This document shows positions 36,687-46,535 of a stretch of 64,000 nucleotides of DNA, piece after piece. The notes below the pieces were generated by a model. It saw only the letters and a list, made by a program, of their open reading frames with translations, was not told the origin of the DNA and ran no database searches. The position numbers were made by a program, and so were the translations under genes. How positions within the stretch are numbered: position 1 is the first letter of the stretch; every line of letters starts with the position of its first letter. The stretch spans positions 1 to 64,000 of the forward strand of contig JADJXI010000017.1 in NCBI GenBank assembly GCA_016715905.1. Reading direction: 5' to 3'. This stretch comes from Sphingobacteriaceae bacterium. Its GTDB lineage: Bacteria; Bacteroidota; Bacteroidia; B-17B0; Aurantibacillaceae.

Positions 36687-37640
36687 ATGCGCATTGTTTT
36701 TATGGGAACTCCTGAATTTGCCGTGGCAAGTTTAGAGGCATTAATCCAAAACAAATTAAATATTGTAGCTGTTGTTACCGCGCCGGATAAACCTGCCGGC
36801 AGAGGTAAATTATTAACTGAAAGTCCGATTAAAAAATTTGCACTAACACACAACTTACCCCTTTTACAACCTGCCAATTTAAAAAGCTCCGATTTTGCAC
36901 AAGAATTAAAAGCCATTAACGCCGATTTGCAAATTGTAGTGGCATTTAGAATGTTACCCGAAATAATTTGGAATATGCCAAGGTTAGGTACTTATAATTT
37001 ACACGCTTCCTTATTACCTGCCTATAGAGGTGCGGCTCCCATTAATTGGAGTATTATCAATGGCGAAAATTATTCAGGAGTAACTACATTTAAACTGGTG
37101 CATGAAATTGATGCGGGAAATATTTTATTTCAGGAAAAAATTGAAATTGCAGATTTTGAAAACTCCGGTGATTTGCACGATAAATTAAAAATAACCGGAG
37201 CGCAATTGCTTGTGAAAACAATTAAGGCGATAAGTAATGCCGATGAAAATAAAATTGAACTGCCATTTATTAAGCAGGACGAAACAAAAATTAGTCACGC
37301 TCCTAAATTGAATAGAATAAACTGCAAAATAAACTGGCATAATTCAGCAAAAAGTATTCATAATTTAATACGAGGATTATCTCCCTATCCCGGTGCTTAT
37401 TCCATATTAATGCTGGAGAATAAAGAACTTTCGGAGTGGAAAATATTAAAATCAAACTATCAATTAAAATCACATGCTGAAAAAGCAGGTACACTTTTAA
37501 TTGAAAATTATAAAATTATGGTGTTTGCCAAAGATGGAATTATTGAAATAATAGAATTGCAACAGCAAGGAAAAAAAAGAATGTTAAGCGCTGATTTTTT
37601 AAGAGGATTTAAATTTCAAAGCGGATATTGTTTACAATAA
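36687..37640 (+). CDS. fmt: methionyl-tRNA formyltransferase
   Basis: Formylates initiator Met-tRNA using 10-formyl-THF. 317 residues. N-terminal IVFMGTPEFAVASLEAL; catalytic Asn/His and SLLPxYRG in YNLHASLLPAYRGAAPINW (about 103-121); catalytic Asp in HEIDAGNILF. The C-terminal OB-like tRNA-binding domain starts near 205 (INCKINWHNSAKSIHNLIRG). Normal length. Followed by a terminator, so probably monocistronic. Confidence 0.95.
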   Translation: MRIVFMGTPEFAVASLEALIQNKLNIVAVVTAPDKPAGRGKLLTESPIKKFALTHNLPLLQPANLKSSDFAQELKAINADLQIVVAFRMLPEIIWNMPRLGTYNLHASLLPAYRGAAPINWSIINGENYSGVTTFKLVHEIDAGNILFQEKIEIADFENSGDLHDKLKITGAQLLVKTIKAISNADENKIELPFIKQDETKISHAPKLNRINCKINWHNSAKSIHNLIRGLSPYPGAYSILMLENKELSEWKILKSNYQLKSHAEKAGTLLIENYKIMVFAKDGIIEIIELQQQGKKRMLSADFLRGFKFQSGYCLQ

Positions 37641-37665
37641 TTTTACGATCAAAAAAAAAATCGAC

Positions 37666-37725
37666 TGCTTATCAACAATAATTTACTTTTTCAACATTGC
37701 CTTAATATTATTGATAAGCATTTTT
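37666..37725 (+). terminator. terminator-like hairpin after fmt
   Basis: TGCTTATCA (37666-37674) pairs with TGATAAGCA (37712-37720), extended by ATAAT/ATTAT, and is followed by five T. The loop is long (about 25 bases). Confidence 0.55.
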
Positions 37726-37786
37726 ATTAATGCCTTATTTACTATAAATTCGCTTGACTAATATTAATAAACTTAATTTATAAAAA

Positions 37787-38065
37787 ATGAACAAAGCAGA
37801 ATTAATTGATGCTATTTCAGCAGGAGCAAAGTTAACCAAGGCAGACGCCGGTCGTGCATTAGATGCTACGATTGAATCGATCAACAAAGCACTAAAAAAA
37901 GGAGAACGAATCGGATTAGTTGGGTTTGGTTCTTTTACAGTTGCAAAAAGAGCAGCCAGAACGGGAAGAAATCCGCAAACCGGTAAAGAAATTAAAATTG
38001 CCGCAAAAAAAGTGGTGAAGTTTAAAGCCGGAACCGATTTAGCAGACTCGGTAAATAAAAAATAG
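37787..38065 (+). CDS. HU family DNA-binding protein
   Basis: Nucleoid-associated histone-like protein, 92 residues. Canonical N-terminus NKAELIDAISAGAKLTKADA, core GFGSFTVAKRAARTGRNPQT and beta-arm with the proline region, ending KFKAGTDLADSVNKK. HU rather than IHF by length and the RNPQTG motif. Monocistronic, with a terminator on each side. Confidence 0.95.
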   Translation: MNKAELIDAISAGAKLTKADAGRALDATIESINKALKKGERIGLVGFGSFTVAKRAARTGRNPQTGKEIKIAAKKVVKFKAGTDLADSVNKK

Positions 38066-38087
38066 TTTATTCTTGCAATAAAAATAA

Positions 38088-38115
38088 AAGCCATTGAATA
38101 TCAATGGCTTTTTTC
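38088..38115 (+). terminator. rho-independent terminator of the HU gene
   Basis: AAGCCATTGA and TCAATGGCTT form a ten-pair stem with a two-base loop, then a T-run. Confidence 0.8.
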
Positions 38116-38308
38116 ATTTTTTTGTTAAAATCTCGAATTTAACTTGTTATATCAACCGTATTACCAACCTTTCATCATTTATTCTCGTACTGTCATAAAG
38201 AATTAGCAGAAATCTCCATTTACTGCTTATAATTTTTACGTTTTTTAAGTATTAATTATTACTTTAGCTACTTCTAAAAATTAAAGAAAACAACTAAAAC
38301 CAAATAAC

Positions 38309-40507
38309 ATGAAAAAACAACTACTACTTGGGACAGCTTTACTTGCAGCAGTAACGTCTTATTCCCAAAACAGTCGTGCAAAAGCTATTATCACAGGCGA
38401 AGTAAATATGTCTGAGAAATTAGCTTCTAAATATGCAACTGTAAACAATCCTCATGAGCCGGCAGCTGCTCATACTGCAAAACAAGCTCCAAGTCAAAAC
38501 GGCAGTAACATTGAAGTTACATCTGCCGGAGACGAAAACATGAGCGCTGTTGCGGCTCCTACTGTTCAATGGAAAGCCATTGCAGGATCAATGAATATTT
38601 ACGGAGTATTGGTTTCTAATAGCAAACCTTTACAATATAATGACCAATTGAATGCGGTTTCATTTGTACACAGAAAAGGTGGTACTTATACTACATTACC
38701 TTTTAGTACTTCCGGTTCAATTGTAATGCATTTATCGCAAAACTGGGGTTCAACTTGGGACAGTACTTGTATTTGGGCATCTGATGACGGAGTAATGCGT
38801 GCACGTTACCCTCAAGGTGGTATATACAACCCTGCTGGTAATACTAACATTAGTAATGCATATGGTGTTGGTATGGGTCCTTTAACGAATGGTTCGGGAT
38901 GGATTGGAAACTTCTATGCTTCAAAGCAATTAGGTTCAGCTAACTATAACGCTACAGCAGTTACCGGTAACGGTATGCAGTTTGCTCCTAACACTCCTCC
39001 TTACCTTCCTGGATTACAAAAACATGATTTCTCTCGTTACTCATTCGCTTCAACCGATGATGGATTAGTAAGATCAATTGGTGGTCGTTATGACGCCACC
39101 GATGGTAACGGTCAACCGATCGGGTTTAGAGGTGCAGCTGTTGTAAAAGGAACATTTGTTGGTGGTAATGTTACTTGGACCAGCGACACTATTATTCCTG
39201 CGACTATTCAAAGTAGTGTATCAGGAAATAACCTATGGGGTCAACCTATCATGGCTTGGAACGAAGCCGGAACAATTGGATATGTTGTATTTATTGGTTC
39301 TGATGCAACCTATTCTGCACAACCAAACTCTCCAAACAGAGGATGGCAACCAATCGTTTACAAAACAACTAACAGTGGCGGTTCTTGGGCTAAAATTTCA
39401 GGAATTGACTTTACTGCTCCTAGTATGTCTGTAGTAACTGACTACATTGCATCTGTAAATACTAATACCGCTTTAGGAATTCCTTTCTTTAACATCGGCG
39501 AAAGTTATGACGCTGTAGTTGATGCAAATGGTAAATTACACATTGCCTCTACCATTGTAGGAACTGCAAGAGCACACGATGATTCATTAAATTATACTTT
39601 CCAATTTACACCAAATGGCTATGGCTGGGGTCACACGCCTGGTTTCAGACCATATTTATATGATTTCGTAGGTGATGGTTCAGCACCTTGGGAAGTGATT
39701 GTTGTTGACTCACTTTCATCTGAAGGTCCGGGTGCAACAAGTACATCAAACGGTTATACCGCTAATCCATGGGATCCAGATCCAGCTAACAGTAACCAAA
39801 AAGTTTCTTCTGACTCTCGTATACAATTAAGTAGAGATGTAAGCGGACAATATATTATTTATTCATGGGCGGAGTCTGATACTAACTTTACCAATGCTCA
39901 GGAAAAATGGAATTCCCTTCCAAACATCAAAGCACGTTGTCTTTTAGTTTCAGCTGGTTCAATGACTATGTCTCCAACAGAGATTAACGTTACAAAGCCA
40001 ACTCCTGCAGTACCGGGTACTTTCTCAGTTAATGCGAACGTATCTAACCGTGCTATGTTCCATTACATGTCAACCACAGCTTTGTTTGCGAATTGCGTTG
40101 GATCTAACACAGTTCAAATTAAAGTTCCTTTCTCTGTTACAAACAGTAATCCGTATTCACAGTTAACTGAAAACAGACATTGGGTGAGTGCAGGAACATT
40201 AGAGTTTGGCGGATTGACAACATGTACCGGAATTCAACAAAATTTAGCTTACAATGTTAAGAACATAGAAATTTTCCCTAACCCTGCTCACTCAAAAGCT
40301 ACCATTGCAGTTGACTTAGAGCAAAGCGGAAATGTAAATGTTTCTATATTCAACACAGTTGGACAATTAGTTCAAAGTTCTTCATTTGAAGGTCAGTTTG
40401 GTGTAAACAAAACTGATGTTTCATTAGAAAACTTAAGTGCAGGTATGTACATTGTTAATGTAAAAGTTGGTAATGCAACAAGCACTAAAAAATTAATTAT
40501 TGAATAA
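38309..40507 (+). CDS. T9SS-sorted propeller-like surface protein, paralog 1 of 3
   Basis: 732 residues. Family not recognised. Signal peptide LLLGTALLAAVTSYSQ; conserved N-terminal block EKLASKYATVNNPHEP; two weak Asp-box-like motifs (NWGSTWDSTCIW, TTNSGGSWAKISG); conserved blocks ARYPQGGIYNPAGNT, VGMGPLTNGSGWIGN, WTSDTIIP, YLYDFVGDGSAPW, ESDTNFTNAQEKWN and NSNPYSQLTENRHW. T9SS domain from IEIFPNPAHSKAT to TKKLIIE. Same blocks and order in the two genes downstream. Likely an extracellular beta-propeller; substrate unknown. Followed by a strong terminator. Confidence 0.85.
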   Translation: MKKQLLLGTALLAAVTSYSQNSRAKAIITGEVNMSEKLASKYATVNNPHEPAAAHTAKQAPSQNGSNIEVTSAGDENMSAVAAPTVQWKAIAGSMNIYGVLVSNSKPLQYNDQLNAVSFVHRKGGTYTTLPFSTSGSIVMHLSQNWGSTWDSTCIWASDDGVMRARYPQGGIYNPAGNTNISNAYGVGMGPLTNGSGWIGNFYASKQLGSANYNATAVTGNGMQFAPNTPPYLPGLQKHDFSRYSFASTDDGLVRSIGGRYDATDGNGQPIGFRGAAVVKGTFVGGNVTWTSDTIIPATIQSSVSGNNLWGQPIMAWNEAGTIGYVVFIGSDATYSAQPNSPNRGWQPIVYKTTNSGGSWAKISGIDFTAPSMSVVTDYIASVNTNTALGIPFFNIGESYDAVVDANGKLHIASTIVGTARAHDDSLNYTFQFTPNGYGWGHTPGFRPYLYDFVGDGSAPWEVIVVDSLSSEGPGATSTSNGYTANPWDPDPANSNQKVSSDSRIQLSRDVSGQYIIYSWAESDTNFTNAQEKWNSLPNIKARCLLVSAGSMTMSPTEINVTKPTPAVPGTFSVNANVSNRAMFHYMSTTALFANCVGSNTVQIKVPFSVTNSNPYSQLTENRHWVSAGTLEFGGLTTCTGIQQNLAYNVKNIEIFPNPAHSKATIAVDLEQSGNVNVSIFNTVGQLVQSSSFEGQFGVNKTDVSLENLSAGMYIVNVKVGNATSTKKLIIE

Positions 40508-40530
40508 TAATTTTAATCATTCACTTAAAA

Positions 40531-40562
40531 ACGTCCCGCCCAAAACGGGACGTTTTTTTTTA
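40531..40562 (+). terminator. rho-independent terminator between paralogs 1 and 2
   Basis: ACGTCCCG and CGGGACGT form an eight-pair stem with a CCCAAAA-type loop, then nine T. Only 11 bases remain before the next ATG at 40574, so most transcription from paralog 1 should stop here. Confidence 0.85.
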
Positions 40563-40573
40563 AATACATTTTA

Positions 40574-42718
40574 ATGAAAAATAAAATTTCGTTTTTACTT
40601 GTTGGTTTATTATCACTACAGTTAAATGCCCAACAGGCTAAATTTAAATCCATAACCGGATACACCAATATGGCCGAAAAGTTGGCTTCTAAATATGATA
40701 AGTATAATAGTCCACACGAAAGTAATTCAGTGGTTAAAACAAATACTAAATCAAATAACATTATTGATCAAAGCCAGGCCAAACCCGGAGCCTTACCTTC
40801 CGCAACATGGACAGCAATTGGAGGTTCAGAAAACATTTATGGCGTATTATCTTCTCAGAATCGACCACTGAATTATAATGAAAAATTAAATGCCATCTCA
40901 TTTATTCATAGAAAGGGGAGTACTTATACTGCATTGCCGGTATCAAATACCGGTGCAATGATTGCAAGAATTAGCACGAGTTGGGGACAAAGTTGGGACA
41001 GTACTTGCTTTTGGAGTAATGGAAGTAATTTAGCCCGCTATCCGCAAGGTGGAATTTATAATCCACCGGGTAATTTACAAATGAGTAACGCTTATATAGT
41101 AGGGATGGGTCCGATAACTGACGGAACTGCTTGGACAGGAAATTGGTACGCCAGTAAACAATTAGGCATGGGAAATTATGATAATACAGCTAGTGCTGCA
41201 CCGGGAGCACAACAATTTATTGCTAATACACCGCCCTTTGCGCCTGGTTTAGCCAAACATGATTTTCCAAGACCTTCTTTCAGTGCAACTGATGACGGAA
41301 TTGTTCGCACCATTGCAAACCGTTATTACGGTTATGATGGTGGTGCCGGAGCACCAACAGATTTTAGAGGTGCCGCCATAGTAAAGGGAACTTTTAATGC
41401 CGGAACATTTGTTTGGACCAGCGATACAATTATACCAGATTTTGTAACACGTACAAATCAAACTAAACAAGCCTGGGATCAACCGGTAATGGCCTGGAAC
41501 CAAAGTGGAACACATGGCTACGTAGTTTTTTTAGGTGCTGCCGCAACGGCAACCGGTTCTAATAAAGGATGGCAACCCATAATTTATAAAACAACTAATT
41601 CCGGAGCTTCTTGGGCCTTAATTCCGGGGATAGACTTTAATGCTCCTGCATTTGCTCCGGTTAAACAATCCATTGCCGCTGTTAATGTAAATCCAACTTT
41701 AGAAGTTCCATTTTTTAAAGTAGACGAAGGTTATGATGTTAGTGTAGATGTAAATAATAAATTGCATATTTTTTCTACTTTAGTTGGAACGGCTTCACAA
41801 CACAATGATTCTTTAGAATATACTTATAATTTTGGTGCGGATGGATATAACTGGCCGCACACTCCCGGGGCCCGCCCTTATTTATACGATTTTATTGGAG
41901 ATGGAACAAGTACATGGACATTTACTCTGGTTGACTCTATGGCAACCGAGGTTCCTGGCTCTGTGCCTGCAGCCGGCGGTTATACCGATAACCCATGGGA
42001 TATAGATCAAAATTCAAAAGTATCATCCGACGCACGTTTACAATTAAGCAGAACAAGCGATGGAAATTATATCGTTTACTCTTGGGCCGAATCAGACACG
42101 AATTTTACCAACGGACAAAAAAAATACAATACTCAACCCAATATTAAAGCCAGAGCTATGGTAACAGGAACTATTAATTCACTTTCGCCAACTGAAGTGA
42201 ACGTAACCAAACCAACACCTCCCGGACCCGGCTTTAGCGCTAATCCTAATGTAGCAAACAGAGCCATGTTTCATTTTCAATCACCAACATGTTTGTACGT
42301 GAATTGTTTAGGTTCGAATACCGTGCAACTAAGAGTTCCATACACGGTTTCAAACAGTAACCCATATTCTCAATTAACTGAAAACAGACATTGGTTCTCC
42401 GCTGTTACCATGGAATTTGCAGGGCTCACTATTTGTACTGGATTTCAACATAATTTAAGTCACGAAGTAAGTAACATGGATTTATATCCAAACCCAAGTA
42501 ATGGTAATACTTTACTCACCTTAGACTTACCTAAGGATGAAAAAATACAAATTGAAGTATTAAATATCATTGGGCAGATTATGTATTCCAAAGAGATTTT
42601 AGCTCATTCAGGCGCAAATACATATGAACTCCAATTATCCGATTTAAAATCCGGTTTGTATTTAGTTCAAGTAAATACAGGCAAGTCTGTAAGCACTAAA
42701 AAACTGATAATACAATAA
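40574..42718 (+). CDS. T9SS-sorted propeller-like surface protein, paralog 2 of 3
   Basis: 714 residues, closest to paralog 1. Signal peptide ISFLLVGLLSLQLNAQ; N-terminal block NMAEKLASKYDKYNSPHE; Asp-box-like SWGQSWDSTCFW and TTNSGASWALIPG; shared blocks ARYPQGGIYNPPGN, VGMGPITDGTAWTGN, WTSDTIIP, YLYDFIGDGTSTW, NPWDIDQNSKVSSDARLQLS and NSNPYSQLTENRHW. T9SS domain from MDLYPNPSNGNTL to TKKLIIQ. The ATG sits just after the terminator of paralog 1, leaving almost no room for a separate promoter, so read-through or a promoter inside gene 1 is implied. Confidence 0.85.
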   Translation: MKNKISFLLVGLLSLQLNAQQAKFKSITGYTNMAEKLASKYDKYNSPHESNSVVKTNTKSNNIIDQSQAKPGALPSATWTAIGGSENIYGVLSSQNRPLNYNEKLNAISFIHRKGSTYTALPVSNTGAMIARISTSWGQSWDSTCFWSNGSNLARYPQGGIYNPPGNLQMSNAYIVGMGPITDGTAWTGNWYASKQLGMGNYDNTASAAPGAQQFIANTPPFAPGLAKHDFPRPSFSATDDGIVRTIANRYYGYDGGAGAPTDFRGAAIVKGTFNAGTFVWTSDTIIPDFVTRTNQTKQAWDQPVMAWNQSGTHGYVVFLGAAATATGSNKGWQPIIYKTTNSGASWALIPGIDFNAPAFAPVKQSIAAVNVNPTLEVPFFKVDEGYDVSVDVNNKLHIFSTLVGTASQHNDSLEYTYNFGADGYNWPHTPGARPYLYDFIGDGTSTWTFTLVDSMATEVPGSVPAAGGYTDNPWDIDQNSKVSSDARLQLSRTSDGNYIVYSWAESDTNFTNGQKKYNTQPNIKARAMVTGTINSLSPTEVNVTKPTPPGPGFSANPNVANRAMFHFQSPTCLYVNCLGSNTVQLRVPYTVSNSNPYSQLTENRHWFSAVTMEFAGLTICTGFQHNLSHEVSNMDLYPNPSNGNTLLTLDLPKDEKIQIEVLNIIGQIMYSKEILAHSGANTYELQLSDLKSGLYLVQVNTGKSVSTKKLIIQ

Positions 42719-42738
42719 ATTCTTCCTTTCTCTGAATA

Positions 42739-42766
42739 AAAGCCGTTCCAAAAGAGCGGCTTTTTT
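42739..42766 (+). terminator. rho-independent terminator after paralog 2
   Basis: AAGCCGTTC and GAGCGGCTT pair (one G-T) around a short A-rich loop and are followed by six T. Confidence 0.75.
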
Positions 42767-42831
42767 ATTACCACTTATTCTAAATATTGAACCACCTATT
42801 TGTTTAGAATGCGCATTTAAAAATATCCCGA

Positions 42832-42860
42832 TTGTTTTGAAGCAGAATAAAGTAACTTTA
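42832..42860 (+). promoter_or_regulatory. candidate promoter of paralog 3
   Basis: TTG (42832-42834), an 18-base spacer and TAACTTTA (42853-42860), one base from TAnnTTTG. It lies 33 bases before the ATG at 42894 and after the terminator of paralog 2. Confidence 0.35.
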
Positions 42861-42893
42861 ATATAATCTCTGTAACAACTAAATCCTTACATT

Positions 42894-45077
42894 ATGAAAA
42901 AAAATTTACTCCCATTACTGGGTGTATTTGCCATTGCGCAAATGTATGCCCAATCTTCTCATTCTAAATTGAAACCAAGCGGATTTATAAATGGAAATGA
43001 ATCCAGAGCAATGCATATTACGGATGACCCCATTCATCAACCACAACTAAAAACACCTCTACTTAAAAATGAAATGGATGAAAATGCGAATAAAAGCAAT
43101 CAGCCGCCTAGTTCTATTGTTTGGAGTCGTTTATGTGGTTCGATGAATGTTTATGGTCAATTGGTAAGTAATTCCAAGCCGCTGCAATACAACCCGGCAC
43201 TTAATGCCGTAAGTTACGTTCACAGGAAAAGTAATTTTTACACTGCCACGCCGGCTGTACCTGCTGGCAGTGAAAGCGGAGTAATTGTTGCTGAAGTAAG
43301 TTTAAATTGGGGAAATACCTGGGATAGCACTTGCATTTGGGCAGGAAGTACACATGCAGGCCGTTATCCACAAGGTGGAATATATAATCCGGTTGGAAAT
43401 TCAAATATTGATAACGCTTATATAGTTGGCATGGGACCAACGGTTTCGAATAGTACATTTACCGGAAATTTTTACGCCAGTAAAAAACTGGCGGTAGCCG
43501 GATCCACTTTGTATAATACCACAGCAGATCCCAATACCAATGCACAACAATTTCTTTCCTTTTCACTTCCCAGTTATTCTAATACGCAAACCCGACATGG
43601 TTGGTCAAGATATGGATTCAGTTCCACCAATGATGGGGCTGTTCGTTCTTTAGCTTTAATACAAAATGATCAAACCACCTTGGGCAATGCGGCCAACATG
43701 CGAGGAGTTGCTGTAGTAAAAGGAACTTTTGCTGCCGGTACTTTCAATTGGACTACCGATACTATGATTCCCGCAACTATTCTTACCACACAAGGCGTTA
43801 AAGTAATTTCCTCCGATGTACAAATGGCCTGGAACCAAGATGGAACGATTGGTTATGTAGTTATGCTTGGTGCTAAAAACACGGCAACCTTATCTAACAG
43901 AGGATATCAACCCATAATATTTAAAACAGTAAATAGCGGTGCAAGTTGGGCTGAAGTAAATGGTATAAATTTCAATTCCCCAACTATGAATGACGTTACA
44001 AGTCATTTAGCCGGTGTAGTATCAGGTACAGATACTATCGCATTACCTTATTTTAATAATTTTGATTTAGCGGTTGATTCCGCCGGATTTTTACACATTG
44101 GCGCAACGGTTTGCAGCGGGGCAATTGCTCATAATGATTCACTGAATTATATTGCACAATACACCATGTCTATTAATCCGGGTGCTCGATACTTGTGGGG
44201 ACACCGAGCCGGACTTAGACCTTACCTCTATGATTTTATTGGTGATGGAACAGGAAACTGGAAAGCTGTTACATTAGATTCATTAACCACTGAAGATCCG
44301 GGTGCAGCTTCAACAAGCTCGGGTTATTTAGAAAACCCATGGGATCCAACAGGAACAAATAACGCTAAAGTGAATATGGATCCTAGAATTCAACTGGGCA
44401 GAACGCCCGAAGGAAATTACATTACGTTTTCATGGAGTGAAACAGATACTAACTTCACTAACGGTTCGCACAAATGGAATACTTTACCAAACATTAAATC
44501 AAGATGTTTGAGTGCCAGAGGTGCGGTTAATGCTTATAAATTATCGGCAACAGAAATAAATGTAAGTAAACCTGCTCCCGGAACCGGAACTATAAATCCG
44601 AATATCAATTCCCGCTCAACTTTACATTACATGTCGCCGATAACAGGAAGCGCTGCGGTTATATCAACTCCTATTTCCAGTACGGTAGATATTAAAACAC
44701 CCTTTACAGTAACTAACAGCAATCCATATGGCCAGTTAACCAATAATCAAACCTGGTACACCGGTGCTCTTTTATCTTATGTTTTCTCTAATCAAACTAT
44801 TGGGGTGAAAGAAATGAGTAAAACGGAAAGTGTATTTTTACTATATCCAAATCCGGCTACTAATCACATTACACTTAAAGTTAGTTTAGATAAAGAATCG
44901 AATACTTCAGTGTTTATTATTAATTGCTTAGGTCAAGTAATTGTAGAACAAAAGACGCAATTTCATACAGGAGAAAATGAATTCACTATGCCAGTTCAAA
45001 ATTATACACCCGGAATTTATTTTTTAAAATTTAAAAATGGGAATACAGAGCAGGTGAGAAAATTTATTGTAGAATAA
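42894..45077 (+). CDS. T9SS-sorted propeller-like surface protein, paralog 3 of 3
   Basis: 727 residues, the most divergent copy. Signal peptide LLPLLGVFAIAQMYAQ. Shared blocks MNVYGQLVSNSKPLQYNPAL, LNWGNTWDSTCIWAG, GRYPQGGIYNPVGNSNIDNA, WTTDTMIP, KTVNSGASWAEVNG, YLYDFIGDGTGNW, SETDTNFTNGSHKWN, VTNSNPYGQLTNNQTW. The N-terminal ASKYD block seen in copies 1 and 2 is replaced (NGNESRAMHITDDPIHQP). T9SS domain from LLYPNPATNHITLK to VRKFIVE. Own promoter candidate and a bidirectional terminator after it. Confidence 0.85.
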   Translation: MKKNLLPLLGVFAIAQMYAQSSHSKLKPSGFINGNESRAMHITDDPIHQPQLKTPLLKNEMDENANKSNQPPSSIVWSRLCGSMNVYGQLVSNSKPLQYNPALNAVSYVHRKSNFYTATPAVPAGSESGVIVAEVSLNWGNTWDSTCIWAGSTHAGRYPQGGIYNPVGNSNIDNAYIVGMGPTVSNSTFTGNFYASKKLAVAGSTLYNTTADPNTNAQQFLSFSLPSYSNTQTRHGWSRYGFSSTNDGAVRSLALIQNDQTTLGNAANMRGVAVVKGTFAAGTFNWTTDTMIPATILTTQGVKVISSDVQMAWNQDGTIGYVVMLGAKNTATLSNRGYQPIIFKTVNSGASWAEVNGINFNSPTMNDVTSHLAGVVSGTDTIALPYFNNFDLAVDSAGFLHIGATVCSGAIAHNDSLNYIAQYTMSINPGARYLWGHRAGLRPYLYDFIGDGTGNWKAVTLDSLTTEDPGAASTSSGYLENPWDPTGTNNAKVNMDPRIQLGRTPEGNYITFSWSETDTNFTNGSHKWNTLPNIKSRCLSARGAVNAYKLSATEINVSKPAPGTGTINPNINSRSTLHYMSPITGSAAVISTPISSTVDIKTPFTVTNSNPYGQLTNNQTWYTGALLSYVFSNQTIGVKEMSKTESVFLLYPNPATNHITLKVSLDKESNTSVFIINCLGQVIVEQKTQFHTGENEFTMPVQNYTPGIYFLKFKNGNTEQVRKFIVE

Positions 45078-45087
45078 TTTCATAAAA

Positions 45088-45116
45088 AAGTAAGTCGGTT
45101 TATTACCGACTTACTT
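45088..45116. terminator. bidirectional terminator between paralog 3 and the aminotransferase gene
   Basis: AAGTAAGTCGG and CCGACTTACTT form an 11-pair stem with a seven-base loop; T-rich on the right, and on the minus strand TTTTTTATG follows. The hairpin overlaps the aminotransferase stop codon at 45111-45113. Confidence 0.8.
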
Positions 45117-46367
45117 TAATTTTTTCAAAGCATTCCGTAAAGATTCTATAGCATCATCCACATCCTTTAAATTACAGGTTCCGATGGAAAGGCGATACCA
45201 TTCCGAATTTTCATCTGCACCAAAGGCATAAAAAGGAACAATAGCTATTTTAGCCTCATTCAGCAAGTATTTCGTAATATCCTTAGTGCTAGCAATACTT
45301 TTACCATCGGCTGTTGTTTTTCCTTTCAATGAAAACCGAACCGTTAAATAAATAGCGGCTTGTGGCGCAATGGCATCAACTGAAAAACCCTCTTTTTTTA
45401 ATTGCTGAAATCCATTGTAAAATCCAATTAAGCGGGCATTAATTTTTTCTTTTTGTACACTTAAAAACTCATCATACTGTTTTAGGTCAGAAAGAAATCG
45501 GGCTGTAGCTAACTGTTCTGGCTTTGGCGCCCATGCGCCAACGTGGGTAAGTATAGCCCTCATTTTATCAATAATAAATTTTGGGCCCATGCTCCATCCT
45601 ACTCTAACCCCCGTTGCTGCTAATGATTTAGAAATTCCATCCACAAATACGGTATACTCTTTCATTTCCGGACGCAAACTTACCGGGTCAAAATGTTCGG
45701 CATTCTTTGAAGTTAAGGCCCAATAAATTTGATCATACATTAAGTATAAAGGTTTCGAGCCTTCTTTTCTCTTTTTATTTTCGGTTAAAACCAAATCACA
45801 AATTTCGGTTAAACCTTCTTTAGTAAAAACTGTTCCGGTTGGGTTTTGAGGAGAGCATAAAGCAACTAATCGCGCTTCAGCAATATGCGGTGCAATATCT
45901 TTGGCCTGCGGCATAAAATTATTTTCCGGGGTAGCTTCAATAACTATGGGTTTAGCACCATTTAAATAAGTGTAGTGATTATTATTCCAAGAAGGAACAG
46001 CAAAAATTACAGTATCTTCTGCGTCAACTAGGGCTCTGAAAATGCTATAGATAATTGGTCGAGCTCCACCGGCAATTAATATTTCTTCCGGAGCATATGT
46101 TAATCCACCACGCTCCTTTAATAATTTTGAAACGGCTTGTCTCAACTCAAGCATTCCATCTGCAGCCGGATAATTGGTTTGCCCTTTATTATACTCTTCA
46201 ATAATAAATTCCTTTAAAAGTTGTGGAATAGGAAATTCTTTAGGATTAAAATCGCCAATAGTGAGATTGTATATTTTCTCCCCTGCTTTAATTTTTTCAT
46301 TTACTTCACCGGCAATTTTTATTATTTCGGAACCAATGATGTTTTGTGCTAGTTTAGATACTTTCAT
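45111..46367 (-). CDS. PLP-dependent aminotransferase class I/II (aspartate aminotransferase-like)
   Basis: 418 residues, fold type I. N-terminal IYNLTIGDFNPKEFPIP, Tyr/Pro/Ala substrate loop NYPAADGMLELRQAVSKLL, SPQNPTGTVF with the conserved Asn, YLMYDQIYW with the PLP Asp/Tyr, and the Schiff-base lysine in DGISKSLAATGVRVGW. C-terminal EWYRLSIGTCN carries the carboxylate-binding Arg. Probable aspartate aminotransferase by overall resemblance; substrate not proven. Divergent from the LacI-type regulator. Confidence 0.85.
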   Translation of the reverse strand: MKVSKLAQNIIGSEIIKIAGEVNEKIKAGEKIYNLTIGDFNPKEFPIPQLLKEFIIEEYNKGQTNYPAADGMLELRQAVSKLLKERGGLTYAPEEILIAGGARPIIYSIFRALVDAEDTVIFAVPSWNNNHYTYLNGAKPIVIEATPENNFMPQAKDIAPHIAEARLVALCSPQNPTGTVFTKEGLTEICDLVLTENKKRKEGSKPLYLMYDQIYWALTSKNAEHFDPVSLRPEMKEYTVFVDGISKSLAATGVRVGWSMGPKFIIDKMRAILTHVGAWAPKPEQLATARFLSDLKQYDEFLSVQKEKINARLIGFYNGFQQLKKEGFSVDAIAPQAAIYLTVRFSLKGKTTADGKSIASTKDITKYLLNEAKIAIVPFYAFGADENSEWYRLSIGTCNLKDVDDAIESLRNALKKLK

Positions 46368-46535
46368 TATGAATTGGAAATTAAAGCCACAAACCTAAGC
46401 TATTCTGTGTTTATTCACGCAATGCCTTAAAAACTTGTTAATGAAAATCAATGCCGCAAAATCCGCTTTTCAACTATAAATTACCCTACATTATCGTGAA
46501 TTCTTGGATTCCTGTCTAAAACCTTTTAAATTTTC

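Noticed and set aside
37735..38094. 119-residue open frame antisense to the HU gene
   Set aside because: It is the reverse complement of a well-conserved gene, extends through the HU promoter region and terminator and has no domain.
38309..45077. Tandem paralogs as a composite mobile element
   Set aside because: No transposase, integrase, terminal repeats or target duplications; tandem duplication explains them.
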